Shown in pieces: positions 11,698-21,500 of a stretch of 39,717 nucleotides of DNA. The stretch covers positions 1 through 39,717 of the forward strand of contig MEDY01000289.1 in NCBI GenBank assembly GCA_001724265.1, read 5' to 3'. The notes under the pieces are model-generated. The model worked only from the letters and a program-made list of their open reading frames with translations, ran no database searches and had not been told where the DNA came from. The DNA is from Rhizaria sp. SCN 62-66 (Eukaryota > Rhizaria, unplaced). The first letter of the stretch is position 1. Every line of letters begins with the position of its first letter. The position numbers were made by a program, and so were the translations under genes.

Positions 11698-13443
11698 CGG
11701 CGTCGTGCTGGGCTGCAACAACTACAACGTCATCGACCTGGGCGTGATGCGGCCCTGCGACGAGATCGTCAAGGCCGCGATCGAGCACAACGCCGACATC
11801 GTCGGGCTGTCGGGGCTCATCACGCCCTCGCTCGAGGAGATGGTCAAGGTCGCCAAGGAGTTCCAGCGCCTCGGCTTCACCTTGCCCATCATGATCGGCG
11901 GCGCCACGACGTCCAAAATGCATACGGCCGTCAAGATCGCGCCCCAGTACGCGTCGCCGTGCGTGCACGTACTCGACGCGTCGCGCTCCGTCACGGTCGT
12001 GGCTTCGCTGCTGGACGAGAACATGAAGCGCCACTTCATGGACGAGATCAAGGAGGAGTACGAGGACCTGCGCAACGACCACTACGAGTCGCTCGACGAG
12101 CGCAAGTACGTGACGCTGGAGCAGGCACGCGCCAAGAAGTTCGCCATCGACTGGGCTGGCACGAAGCAGGAGGACTTGCCGTGCAAGCCGCAGTACCTGG
12201 GTACCAAGGCCGACAAGTGCATCGACCTGTCGCTGCTCCTGCCGCTGATCGACTGGAACCCGTTCTTCCAGGTGTGGCAGCTGCGCGGCAAGTATCCCAA
12301 CCGCGGCTACCCGCGCATCTTCCAGGACGCCGACGTGGGCGCGCAGGCCAAGTCGACCTTCGCCGACGCGGAGAAGATGCTCGCCGCCATCGTCGAGGGC
12401 AAGTGGCTCGAGGCGCGCGTCGCCGTTTCGTACTTCGCGGCGCAGGCCAACGGCGACGACATCGACGTCTTCTTCAGCGACGAGGACCGCGCGGGCGCGC
12501 CCGCGGCGACGTTCCACGGCCTGCGCCAGCAGCAGCAGAAGGAGGATCCTGAGCAGCCCTACGACTGCCTGTCCGACTTCATCGCACCCAAGTCCTCGGG
12601 GCTCAAGGATTACCTCGGCGCCTTCGCCTGCGGCATCTTCGGCGTCGAGGAGAAGGTCGCCGAGTTCCAGAAGGACCACGATGACTACAAGAGCATCATG
12701 GTGAAGGCGCTGGCCGACCGTCTCGCCGAGGCGCTCGCCGAGTACACGCACCGCGAGATGCGCACCAAGACTTGGTACGTTTACATTCACTGTCCAGTAT
12801 ATCTCTAATATCTCTATTATTCAATGTTGGTTCGCCTCCGTATATATTGTCAGCAAGCAAGTATGAGCAAACTATGTTTTGTTTCGCTTCTCTCGCGCTG
12901 CTGTGTGTCCCTCGTACTGCCGTGGCCGGCTTTTTGGTCCTGCCTTGGAATTTTTGGGACTAGATTCTATCTAGTTTTTACTTTATTCTCTTTTACACCT
13001 CGCTATTTGTCCACGATTTTCTTCAATGTCGGCACGATCTCACTCAATATTATCATTATGTTCCTGTTCCCATTTGCGTTTTGTTTCACCTACATCACAG
13101 GGGCTACGCCAAGGAGGAGGAGATGACCGCGGCCGACATGCACCAGATCAAGTACCAGGGCATCCGCCCCGCGCCCGGCTACCCGTCGCAGCCGGACCAC
13201 ACGGAGAAGGGCCTCATGTGGAAGGTCATGGACGTGGCCGCTCTGACGGGCATCACGCTCACTGACTCGTTCGCCATGATGCCCGCGGCGGCCGTTAGCG
13301 CCATCTGCTTCGCGCACCCCAAGGCGCGCTACTTCGCCGTCGGCAAGGTGCAGAAGGACCAGGTCACCGACTACGCGCAGCGCAAGGGTATGACCCTCGA
13401 CCAGGCCGAGTCGGCGCTCTCCGAGCTCCTCTCGTACATGTAA
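9329..13443 (+). CDS. MTR: Methionine synthase, cobalamin-dependent
   Basis: This enzyme transfers a methyl group from 5-methyl-tetrahydrofolate through methylcobalamin to homocysteine, making methionine and tetrahydrofolate in the cytosol. Two exons (9329-12774 and 13101-13443) give 1,262 residues; the human enzyme has 1,265. All four modules are present. The homocysteine module (1 to about 330) has zinc ligands Cys255 (GLNCALG) and Cys318/Cys319 (GGCCGTT). A pterin-binding barrel follows (about 355-640). The cobalamin module has DVHDIGKN with cobalt-ligand His783. The C-terminal reactivation domain carries RPAPGYP and HTEKG, which bind S-adenosylmethionine. No key residue is missing. The cell therefore uses vitamin B12, which eukaryotes cannot make. 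The first exon lacks TAG throughout, and the stop is TAA. The leader may be spliced. Confidence 0.97.
12775..13100 (+). other. Intron of MTR
   Basis: A 326-base T-rich intron in phase 2 with donor GTACGT and acceptor CATCACAG. Splicing joins KTW to GYAKEEE, the expected link within the reactivation domain. Confidence 0.93.
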
Positions 13444-15059
13444 GGCCTCGTACTTGTAATTGTAAGGATGCGTCAGCGCCCCAGTGCCCATGGTCAGTGC
13501 CCCAGTCAGTGTCCCGGTTAAGCGCTCTCTTGGCTTGACGATGATGATGACGACGCGACAAAGCGCCGGCGACAACGACGAGGTGACTATCAAGCACTCG
13601 GAGCAGGTATGTCTAAGAAGGTGTGATCTTGATCATTTGCGTTGTGCTGGTCTTTGCTTGTTTGTTCCTAAATGTGGGTGTGATGATACTTCATTTGAAT
13701 TCTTTACTTATGGTCACGCAAAGTAACGTTTTGTTGCTTTGTTCCATTTTCATGATGCTTATTCTACATGTCATAGTTACTCTGATCCACTTTTACTTGA
13801 TGTAATTTTCGAAATCGATGATGTGCATTGTTTCGTTGATAAATACTCTCACTCTAGTCATTCTCGTTATCCTCTTTGACTCATCCTTGTGTAGTTGTGA
13901 GTGTTTTACGACATGCTTTTTTGTGTATGTACTTTTTGTACATTTATTTTGCTCTTATGATTGCTACTTGCTCTCTTATCAGTTTGTGTAAGTTGTTGCA
14001 AACTGAATCATGCCATCAGTTATAGTAACATCAAGCCGTTTTGTTACTGTTATTGTTTATTTTTCATTTCGTTAAATCGTGATCACACATTCAACACATT
14101 TAGTTTCAGCTTAATTTAGTTTAGTCCTATTTTACCTCGTTTCTCCTGACACATGTGCTTTCGTCTTGTTTATTGTTTATATCTGTCACACCGACCTTAC
14201 ACTCGCAACGTCGCTGCAAAGCTTTTATTAGCTGTCGTGACTTAGAGTCGTTAACCGTTTCGATGTGTTCAGTCGTCATTTTGACTCTCGCATGTTGTCC
14301 GCTTGCTTCATTGCTCCCCCACTGTATTCACCGTGCATCCCTTTATTCACTACCACAAATTCACCCGCTCTAACTTATGCTGTAATGTCGATGATTACGA
14401 TATGCGTGATGTTTGTCTGGAGAGCGAACAGGGTTATGACATGCTTTGACACTACTGTCCCTGTGCTATACGCAGGGCTTTGACTGTGGTCACAGCCGGT
14501 GTAGCTCGACTCTCTGGGCGGGGGGAAATACAGAACTCTACTTAGCGATTCACTACTTCGTTATCCTTGTGCGTTCTCTGCGTTACTTTGCTCCGATACA
14601 CTGTAGGACGCTGTGATGACAACGCTATGGGACAGATATTTAGTATTTGACTATTCACATACGATTGAACGTTTTATTCACGAGTTTACGCCATAACGCG
14701 TTTTACAACGTACCGATTCTGCAATTCTTCAGTTTTTCGTCATCGACGCTGTTTTGGTGCGAGTTACGGGCAAGGAGATAAGCACTTTACTTCAATGCAC
14801 TCGATCCGGCCTCGCTCATCGTCAAATGTCAATGAAACGGACTAGTCCAGTACTTAATTTGTTTGTGATATCTTATCCTAAATTATATTGCTTTATGACG
14901 CCATCACATATTATACTTTGACGTTTTGTTCTCGCCCACCTGAACACGATCTTTGCAGTCGTTTTCTATCTGTCTAAAACGCGTACTAAGGCTTCATTAA
15001 CCGACGTTCAGAGGAAACCAAGCCGATTTCGGTAGGGCCCTGTGCCCTTCTGCGAGTAA
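13444..15059. other. 1.6-kb T-rich gap with no recognised gene
   Basis: The first 160 bases are GC-rich and hold the MTR 3' UTR. At 13607 a GTATGT sequence could be a splice donor after a 39-codon open stretch starting at 13490, but no matching coding acceptor is visible. From 13607 to about 15010 the DNA is T-rich on the plus strand, like an intron or a long leader. A small GC-rich island lies at about 14470-14525. An acceptor-like TTCAG at 15007-15011 precedes the next gene, so the whole gap may be one long 5'-UTR intron. I see no tRNA or conserved protein. Confidence 0.45.
13674..13790 (+). ncRNA. Weak candidate for a box C/D snoRNA
   Basis: A GTGATGA box C at 13680-13686 and a CTGA box D at 13782-13785 are flanked by a possible five-pair terminal stem (GTGGG with TCCAC, one G-T pair). 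The spacing of about 95 bases is within the family range, and the site lies in an intron-like stretch. Such boxes arise often by chance in T-rich DNA, and I did not identify a guide target. Confidence 0.13.
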
Positions 15060-18000
15060 ATGAGTGGTGTCTCCAGATCTATGTCAATTGGCGCGCCATA
15101 CGCTGCTGAAGAATCTACCACAAGCTCAACGATGTTCTCTCCAGCAGCTGAGCAGCGTGCTCTCTACAGCGCCACTGAAAGCTCATCTCTGGGCAGCACT
15201 ACGAGCCCGACACTTTACGTCCCTATGTCGCCCACCTCGTCCGTGTCGCAGCTTGTGTCGCCGCCATACCGCGCGGACAGCGACGGTGCAGCTTCCGCAT
15301 TCGACCAAACACCGGACCAGCAAGAGCGGTCGCAACTGGAGCAGCGCGAGCAGCAGCAACAGCAAACGGGGCCCCATCAGTCCCGCCCGCGTCCCTGCCC
15401 GCGCCCCCTGCAGCAGCCCCCGCAGCCGCGGCCGCCGCCCGTTTCTGTGCAGTCCTCGCTCGCGCCGTCCGCCGCCGCGGGCTCGGCGACCGCGATGTCG
15501 ATGTGGCCGCTCTGCTCCTTCCCGCCCACGCCGGCGCTGACGATGCCGGTCGTCGTCCCGCGCTACCACCCCGCCGCGCGCGCCGTGCCCGCGCTCGTGC
15601 GCGCGTCGCTGGACCGCGATCGCGTGTCGGTGCTTTCGACCACGGCGGCCACAGGGAGGACGACGACGAGGACCAGAACCTTCGCGGCCTCAGCGTCAGC
15701 GTCGTCAAGGACGGCGGGGGCGTCTGCGGTGACGAGGCATGGCGGCACTCAGCTTAGAACAGCGCCAGCGGCAGCGATAGGTGGGGCACGCACGGCTTCA
15801 TCAAATCTTGCTTGCAACAGTAACAACAAGCAAGGCCATTACAACAACAGCAACAACGACATGACCAACGAGAGCGCACCTACGATGACACTGAACGACG
15901 CCACACCAGCAGCGGATTTGCAGTCCACGGCCTCTGCCACCCAACCCCCCATGCTGGACTCCAGCGCACAGCGGTTGGCCGACTCACCGGTGGACGTGGT
16001 TGAGTCGCCGCTGTTCCTGGCCGAGAGCGGGTGCCTCGGTTCGGTGCCGCCGCACGACTACGAGCACGGCTACGGCTACTGCTCGCGGCTAGAGGACCTC
16101 AGCAACCACATGCAGACGCACACGTATGGGCACAGCGGCGGCCACAGTCATTTGCACGGCGGGACTGGGCGTAGTGGAGGTCATTCGGTGACGGTGACTG
16201 TGAGGGCCAACAGTACCAACAACAACAACAACGGCAGCGACGCTTATGTGAACCATCCGAGTACCAATGGTTCACAGAATGTAACTGCTACACTGCAAAG
16301 CCCAGACATGAGCAATCTCACAGCAAACATGAACGCTCGCAGTCACATGCAACACAGCTTCAGTCATCAGGCTGGCATTGCAGACGGTCACAGCGACGAC
16401 GACGGCGAAGGTGAAGAACTCGAGATGACTGCTCTGGGGGGTAGTGATATGGGTAATCTCGAACGAGGACGCGGGCTTCCTCGCTCGTAGTCGCGTGACC
16501 GAGGGCGGCCTAACTTTGTGGCCTCCCCGGGCAGCACAGGGCGCGGATTGCGCCAGAGGCCGATGCGCGACCAGCACCCGAGCCAGGGCCAGGGCCAGGA
16601 GCAGGGACAGGGGCAGGGAAGGAGGCACAGGTCTCGCCGCCGCGCCGTCGTGCCTCTGTTCCTGCCGTTAGTTGACCAAAGGCTAGTGGCGATGCTACAA
16701 ACCCCGAGCAACGACGGCAAAAACAGTAAATGCAGTGGCAACAAAGACACCACAGATAGCAGCGCTGATGCGGAGGCAAGCGCGGTCACCACAGCGCCTA
16801 CGGTCGCGGCCCCCGTTGCGGCGCACACGGTCACAGTGCCCGCTTTGACCTTGCTGGGCACGCTGGGCCTCAAGTGTGCGCTGCCCATCGATGCGGCGAT
16901 CACGCTCACGGCGCACGGCCCCATTCCCCCCGCCGCGCCCATAGTAGCCTGCCCCGACACGGGCACGCTCTACACCGACGCGCGCACCAACCTCACGCTC
17001 TCCTTCCTGCCCCTTGTCGTCTTCTTCATCTTAGCCGGATTGTTCCTTGCCGCCGCCGTGTCGGCGTTCCCGTACCCCTCGCTGGTGTCGACCGCGCTCG
17101 TCATGGTCCCCGTCGCCGCGCTGCTTGCGCTCTGGGCACGCGTACGCGCGCGCGCGCGGCTCGGCTCGCTGCTGAGCGTCTTCGCGCTGGGCGCGTGCGT
17201 CATGCTTGTCGTCACCGTGATTGGGCTCATCGTCTTCTTGCTCATCGCCTGGTTTGCGGGGCTCTTTTCAAGTGCGGCCACAGTTGCCGACGCCACGCCC
17301 GGCGGGCTCTCTCGCGCCTCGGCGCTGCGGTTAGCACTCAGCTACGCCTTCGTCGCGCTCTTCGTCATCGCGCCCAGCGAGGAGGCGATCAAGTACCTGC
17401 TCCTAACGCATCCACGCGCGGCACCGCTGCTGCTGCGCAACTCTCCGGAGTCGCTGCTGTACCACCTGGCGTTTCTGGCGGGCGTCGGCTTCGCCCAGAA
17501 CGCCTCGATCCTGTGGCTGGCAGTGGTGACGTTGCTGCCGTACTACGCTGCGGCCCCGCGCGGGCACACCACCTGGCTGCTGGTCGCCATTACGCTCTAC
17601 AACGCCGTCTTCACAACGCTCTCGCACGTGTTGTCGGGCCACAGCGTCATCTCGACCATCATCCTGCGCCGCTCCTTCCCGCATCGGCTGCCGCGGCAGT
17701 CGCGCCGCTCGCGCCGCCGCTTCGCGCCCTGCCCCGCGTTTGTCGCGGACCGCTGGTACGGGGCCATGATCCCGCCTGTGCTTGCCAGGGGCGTGTTCCT
17801 CACGCTCTTCATTCTGCCCGTTGGCTGGCCCGGTACGTGTGCTTATTGACGACTTGTCGTGACATGTGTATGAACGTGTTTGTCCAGATTTTGTGTAGCG
17901 AATGTCCTGTCCTGTTTCCGAAGTTTTTTCTATGTTATCTACTGATGTTTCTCACTTCAGTGTGCTTTTCATTCCATATTTTGTTTCCTTCGTACAGGCA

Positions 18001-18236
18001 TTTGGGGCATTCTGTCCCTCTACGCTGGCGCGCTGCTGGTATGCGGCGCGCTCTACGCCTACTCGTCGCACCTCGTCCGGCTGCTGCCGCGGAGGTTCCA
18101 CGCCGGACTGGGCGTGCGGGCTACGGTTGAGAAGAAGCGCGGTCGCGGTAGTCCTGTTGCTGCCGTCACGACTGCGCTTCCAACCACGACCACGAATCCG
18201 CTAGGTTCCGCTGCTCCTGTTGGTACTGCAACATAA
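15060..18236 (+). CDS. PrsW-like multi-pass membrane protein with long N-terminus and in-frame TAG
   Basis: Exons 15060-17832 and 17998-18236 give 1,003 residues if TAG at 16488 (position 477) is read as an amino acid. Residues 1-590 are low complexity, rich in Ser, Thr, Gln, His and Asn. About 640-960 contains eight or nine hydrophobic segments. Within them SEEAIKYLL (E774, E775, K778), GVGFAQN (808-814) and a His at 856 in LSHVLSGH follow the order of the EExxK, GxxF/N and His motifs of PrsW proteases, which cut membrane proteins inside the bilayer. The second motif lacks the usual Glu before Asn, so activity is uncertain; relation to CPBP/CAAX proteases is the alternative. If TAG were a real stop, this would be two genes, the second with no clear start before about 16563. 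The gene ends at TAA. Confidence 0.55.
16488..16490 (+). other. In-frame TAG in the PrsW-like gene
   Basis: The frame is open for 476 codons before this TAG and for 447 codons of the same exon after it, without a shift. The codons on both sides encode an Arg/Ser/Gly-rich linker. It is read here as a sense codon; a true stop or a tiny GC-rich intron are alternatives. Confidence 0.6.
17833..17997 (+). other. Intron of the PrsW-like gene
   Basis: A 165-base T-rich intron in phase 1, donor GTACGT, acceptor TCGTACAG. Splicing joins VGWPG to IWGILS, keeping a hydrophobic segment intact. Confidence 0.85.
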
Positions 18237-18575
18237 CAGAGGAGAGGAGTTGAAAAAATGAAGCACATTGCTTTCACTACTTAGAAACATCCTATTTAGC
18301 TATTATTTTTGTCAAATACATGCTTTTATGTCTTGAACATCACATTTTTAGTTGAGTTTGTAGCTTTTTGCCCGTTGAGGCTGGCCATGATGCCGACTTC
18401 CCCGCCTTGTACCAGATCTTTATTTTTGTTTTCTTCTCCGCAAAGCTCCGTCAATAGAATAACAGACCTTTGTTCGCAAATTAACGGTTTATTTCACATA
18501 TTATTATCTTTTTATACCTCGAAATTCCTGCAGTGTGTGGCATTGCCACCTTCGTAAGCTTGAGGGTGAGAAGCG
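18237..18575. other. Short spacer between tandem genes, helicase promoter
   Basis: These 339 AT-rich bases contain the 3' UTR of the PrsW-like gene and the promoter and leader of the helicase gene. A GC-richer patch at about 18368-18408 may be a noncoding first exon. I see no other gene. Confidence 0.45.
18409..18533 (+). other. Putative 5'-UTR intron of the helicase gene
   Basis: A GTACCA donor follows a GC-richer patch. About 125 AT-rich bases then end in TTCCTGCAG, 42 bases before the helicase ATG. Size and style match the coding introns nearby. Confidence 0.4.
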
Positions 18576-21500
18576 ATGAGCTCCCTCTACAAGCAGAAAC
18601 CAGCGGCGGCTCCTACCTCCACACCTGCGAATGCGACGCAACCGATGACAACTGGAGCACAACTGCCAGTTAGACAAGGACCGACTGGAGCTACCTCTAC
18701 GCAAACCATGTCCGACTCTGACACCGTACAGCCGCCTCATCCCCCTGCTGCCAATGTACCTGCAACCTCTGCGACAACAGCTGTGCCGATCGCAAACCCG
18801 CACCCACGCCCGCTCCCGATGCCGCCGCCGCCCTCCACCGCCGGTGCCAGTCTCTGTCGGCCTACGCTGACAGCGTCGACGTCATCTACCGTGAATGGGA
18901 ACGCTCGTTTTGCCCCGCTGAACGCGTCCGCAGCGACGCGATCGATCTATCGCAACCCCAATGTTAGCAGCAGCTTGAGCGGTAGCACGCGCAGTCACCC
19001 CACCGCGACACGGCACGCCAACAGCAGCAGTGCGAACGTGTATTCCACACAATGCGGCGCGGCTGCTGCCAGTCAGTCTGTGCCACCGCTGCCGTCACAC
19101 CCTGTTGCAGCCCCTGCTGCCGCGGTCCCTCCTGCAGCTGTGACGAACACTGGTGAGTCACCAAACAACCCCGCACCCCAACTTCCGCTGCAGCAACCGA
19201 GGCAACAGCAACAGCCACGGACAGGTTTCCGGCCACTTTGCCCCCCACCACCAGCAGCAGCAACAACGGCGGCAGCAGCAGCAACGGCCCCGTCAGCCGG
19301 AGCGCTCGCGAGCGTGGCGGCCGCGCGCGCGTCTCTCTACAGCGCAAGGCGCGCGCCGTTTGTCCCCGTGGATGCGAGCCAGGGCTCCAGCCAGAATCAG
19401 CCGCAGTCCCACCTGCAGCCGCAGTTCCACTCACAGTCTTCGTCTCAACCACAAAGCTCCATCCAGAGCTGGCGTCAGAGCCAGAACCAGAGCCAGAGTC
19501 CTAGTCTTGAGACCTCCACCCCCACCGATACCTTGATTGCAACTACGACTGACATTTTGTCTGCAGCTGACTGTGAGCCGGAGCCTGCACCCGCAAGCGT
19601 GTCCGCGCACCTGAACGCCTCGCAATGGCGCGCCGTGTCGCTGCCGCGGTCCTCAGCCGCCGTTGTTCTCGCAGGCCCCGGCTCCGGCAAGACGCGCGTG
19701 CTCGTGTACCGCGTCGCCTACCTTATTTCGGTTGCGCGGGTGCTGCCGGACCGGGTGCTCGCGCTTACTTTTACCAACAGGGCCGCCCGGGAGGTCTTGG
19801 CGCGCGTCAAGGCGCTGCAGAGGCAGGGCTACAGCGTGTTCTCGTCCATTGCCACCGGTGACGAGGTCGCTGACGGCGACGACAGTGCTGACTGTAAGAC
19901 CAATGGCGCAGCGAGTTCGAGTAACGGGAAAGGTGGCAGCGCTGCCGGTGTCGGCGTCGGTGGCGGCGAAAAGATGCCCTGGGTCAAGACGTTCCACGGC
20001 TTCGCTCGCATTCTGCTGTCGAACTTCGCGCAGTACATCGCGTTCGCGTCTGAACACGCGGAGCCAGAACCAGATGCTGATGAGACAAGCGCTGACGCAA
20101 GCATTGCTCTTGTTGCTGGCGCTGTCAGCACCGATACTGCACATCTCACAGCTGGTTCAGACTCAGACAGTGATTCAAGCGGTGAGTCTGAACGCGATGA
20201 CAATGACGACGTTGATATTGACGAGTCCGTTTATGATGAATTTTACGCTAGTGCCCGCAGCCAATACGGCAATGTTGTCGGTTGCGCTGCATCTACGCCT
20301 AGGCACACTCATGTGCTTACGAGTCATGCCCACAGCAACTCGCGTGCCCACGGTCACGCCTCGGCTCGCAACCGCGCTGTTGCGCGCGCTTACGCGTACG
20401 CCAACACCGGGGCTCCCGCTCCAGCGCACCAGAGCCTGCACAGCAGCAGTGAAGGTAACCCGCAGCAACAGCGCGGGCGCGACGGCTTCGTCATTGTTGA
20501 CGACAAAGAGCAGACGAAGCTACTTAAGACCTCGATCACGGCTGCGACGATCGGTCTTGCGACTGCGGCTGCATCAGTCTCTTCGATGTCAGCGAAGTCA
20601 GACAATGGCTCTTACTTACCCTTTGATACGAGTGTTGATGCCAACGCGATTGCTGTTACTGCGACTGCTTCTTCTTCTGAAGCACAATCAGAGACTTCTG
20701 ACTTGCCACAGCCCTACACAGGCCTGCTGCCGCGCCCGCTGCTCCCCTCGGCGCCGCTATCCCCGCCCTCCACAACGGAGACAGCGTCGCTGCTGACCGC
20801 GGTGGCGTCCGCGTTTGCGTGCGAGTGGGCCTCGGCGCGGGCCGCGGCGGCGACTGCGCGCAAGGGCGACCAATGCCGGCTCAGTCTGCCGGTCTGCGCG
20901 CTGCGGCTGGGGGACCTGGTGGCGGCGCAGACGCGGCCGCGTTGGCGACTGTGCACCGCGGCGAACAACGACAGCAACGACTGCCACAGCGAGCCAAAGA
21001 GCAGCGGCACAGCCGGCGATGCCTCGGGTGCCCACTCCGAGAGTGTAGTGTTGCAACCCGCGGTCAAGCGGCCCCGCATCGCTGCCAATGACTCTGCGAC
21101 TGCAGCGACTGCGTCTTCGACTGCGCATGAAGCTGAATCCACTGCCAGCGCGGCGACAGCGAGCATCAGCGCGGAGGCCGAGGCGCACGCCGCCGCGGCG
21201 CTCGCGGCAACGACTCCCGCTGCAGCGGCGCAGGCGTGCTTTAACGCGGTCATCTCCCGTGCTCGTGGGACGCCGACGCAGACAGCGTTGTCCGCCGCTA
21301 CTGAACAGCCCCTGCAACAGCAGTTGCACACGAGGACATCGTCACCGTCGCCACAGACTGCGCCCGTGCGCGTGCCGGCCAGCAAGTTCCTGTCCACACC
21401 GCTGCCGACGCAGACTGCCGCGCCCGCGCCCGGCGCGTTCAGCGCGTTCATCGACTGCGCGAAGGCGCACTTCCTTCGGCCCGTCGACGTGCTCGCCCTT

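Noticed and set aside
11048-12790. Long open frames on the strand opposite MTR (for example 580 codons) and in other frames of GC-rich genes
   Set aside because: They mirror the codon bias of the real gene, show only Arg/Ala/Gly-rich protein and contain no recognised domain.
13490-13606. Possible 39-codon first exon followed by GTATGT
   Set aside because: No downstream acceptor gives an open frame into the PrsW-like gene: TAA lies just before its ATG, and acceptors inside it are out of phase. It may be UTR.
16487-16534. A 48-base GT-AG mini-intron that would remove the TAG at 16488; likewise 24199-24255 (57 bases) and 22550-22675 (126 bases)
   Set aside because: Their starts (GTAGTC, GTTAGC, GTAGCA) do not match the GTACG donor style, they are GC-rich, and two are far shorter than the 140-326-base introns seen. 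They remain the main alternative to a code change.
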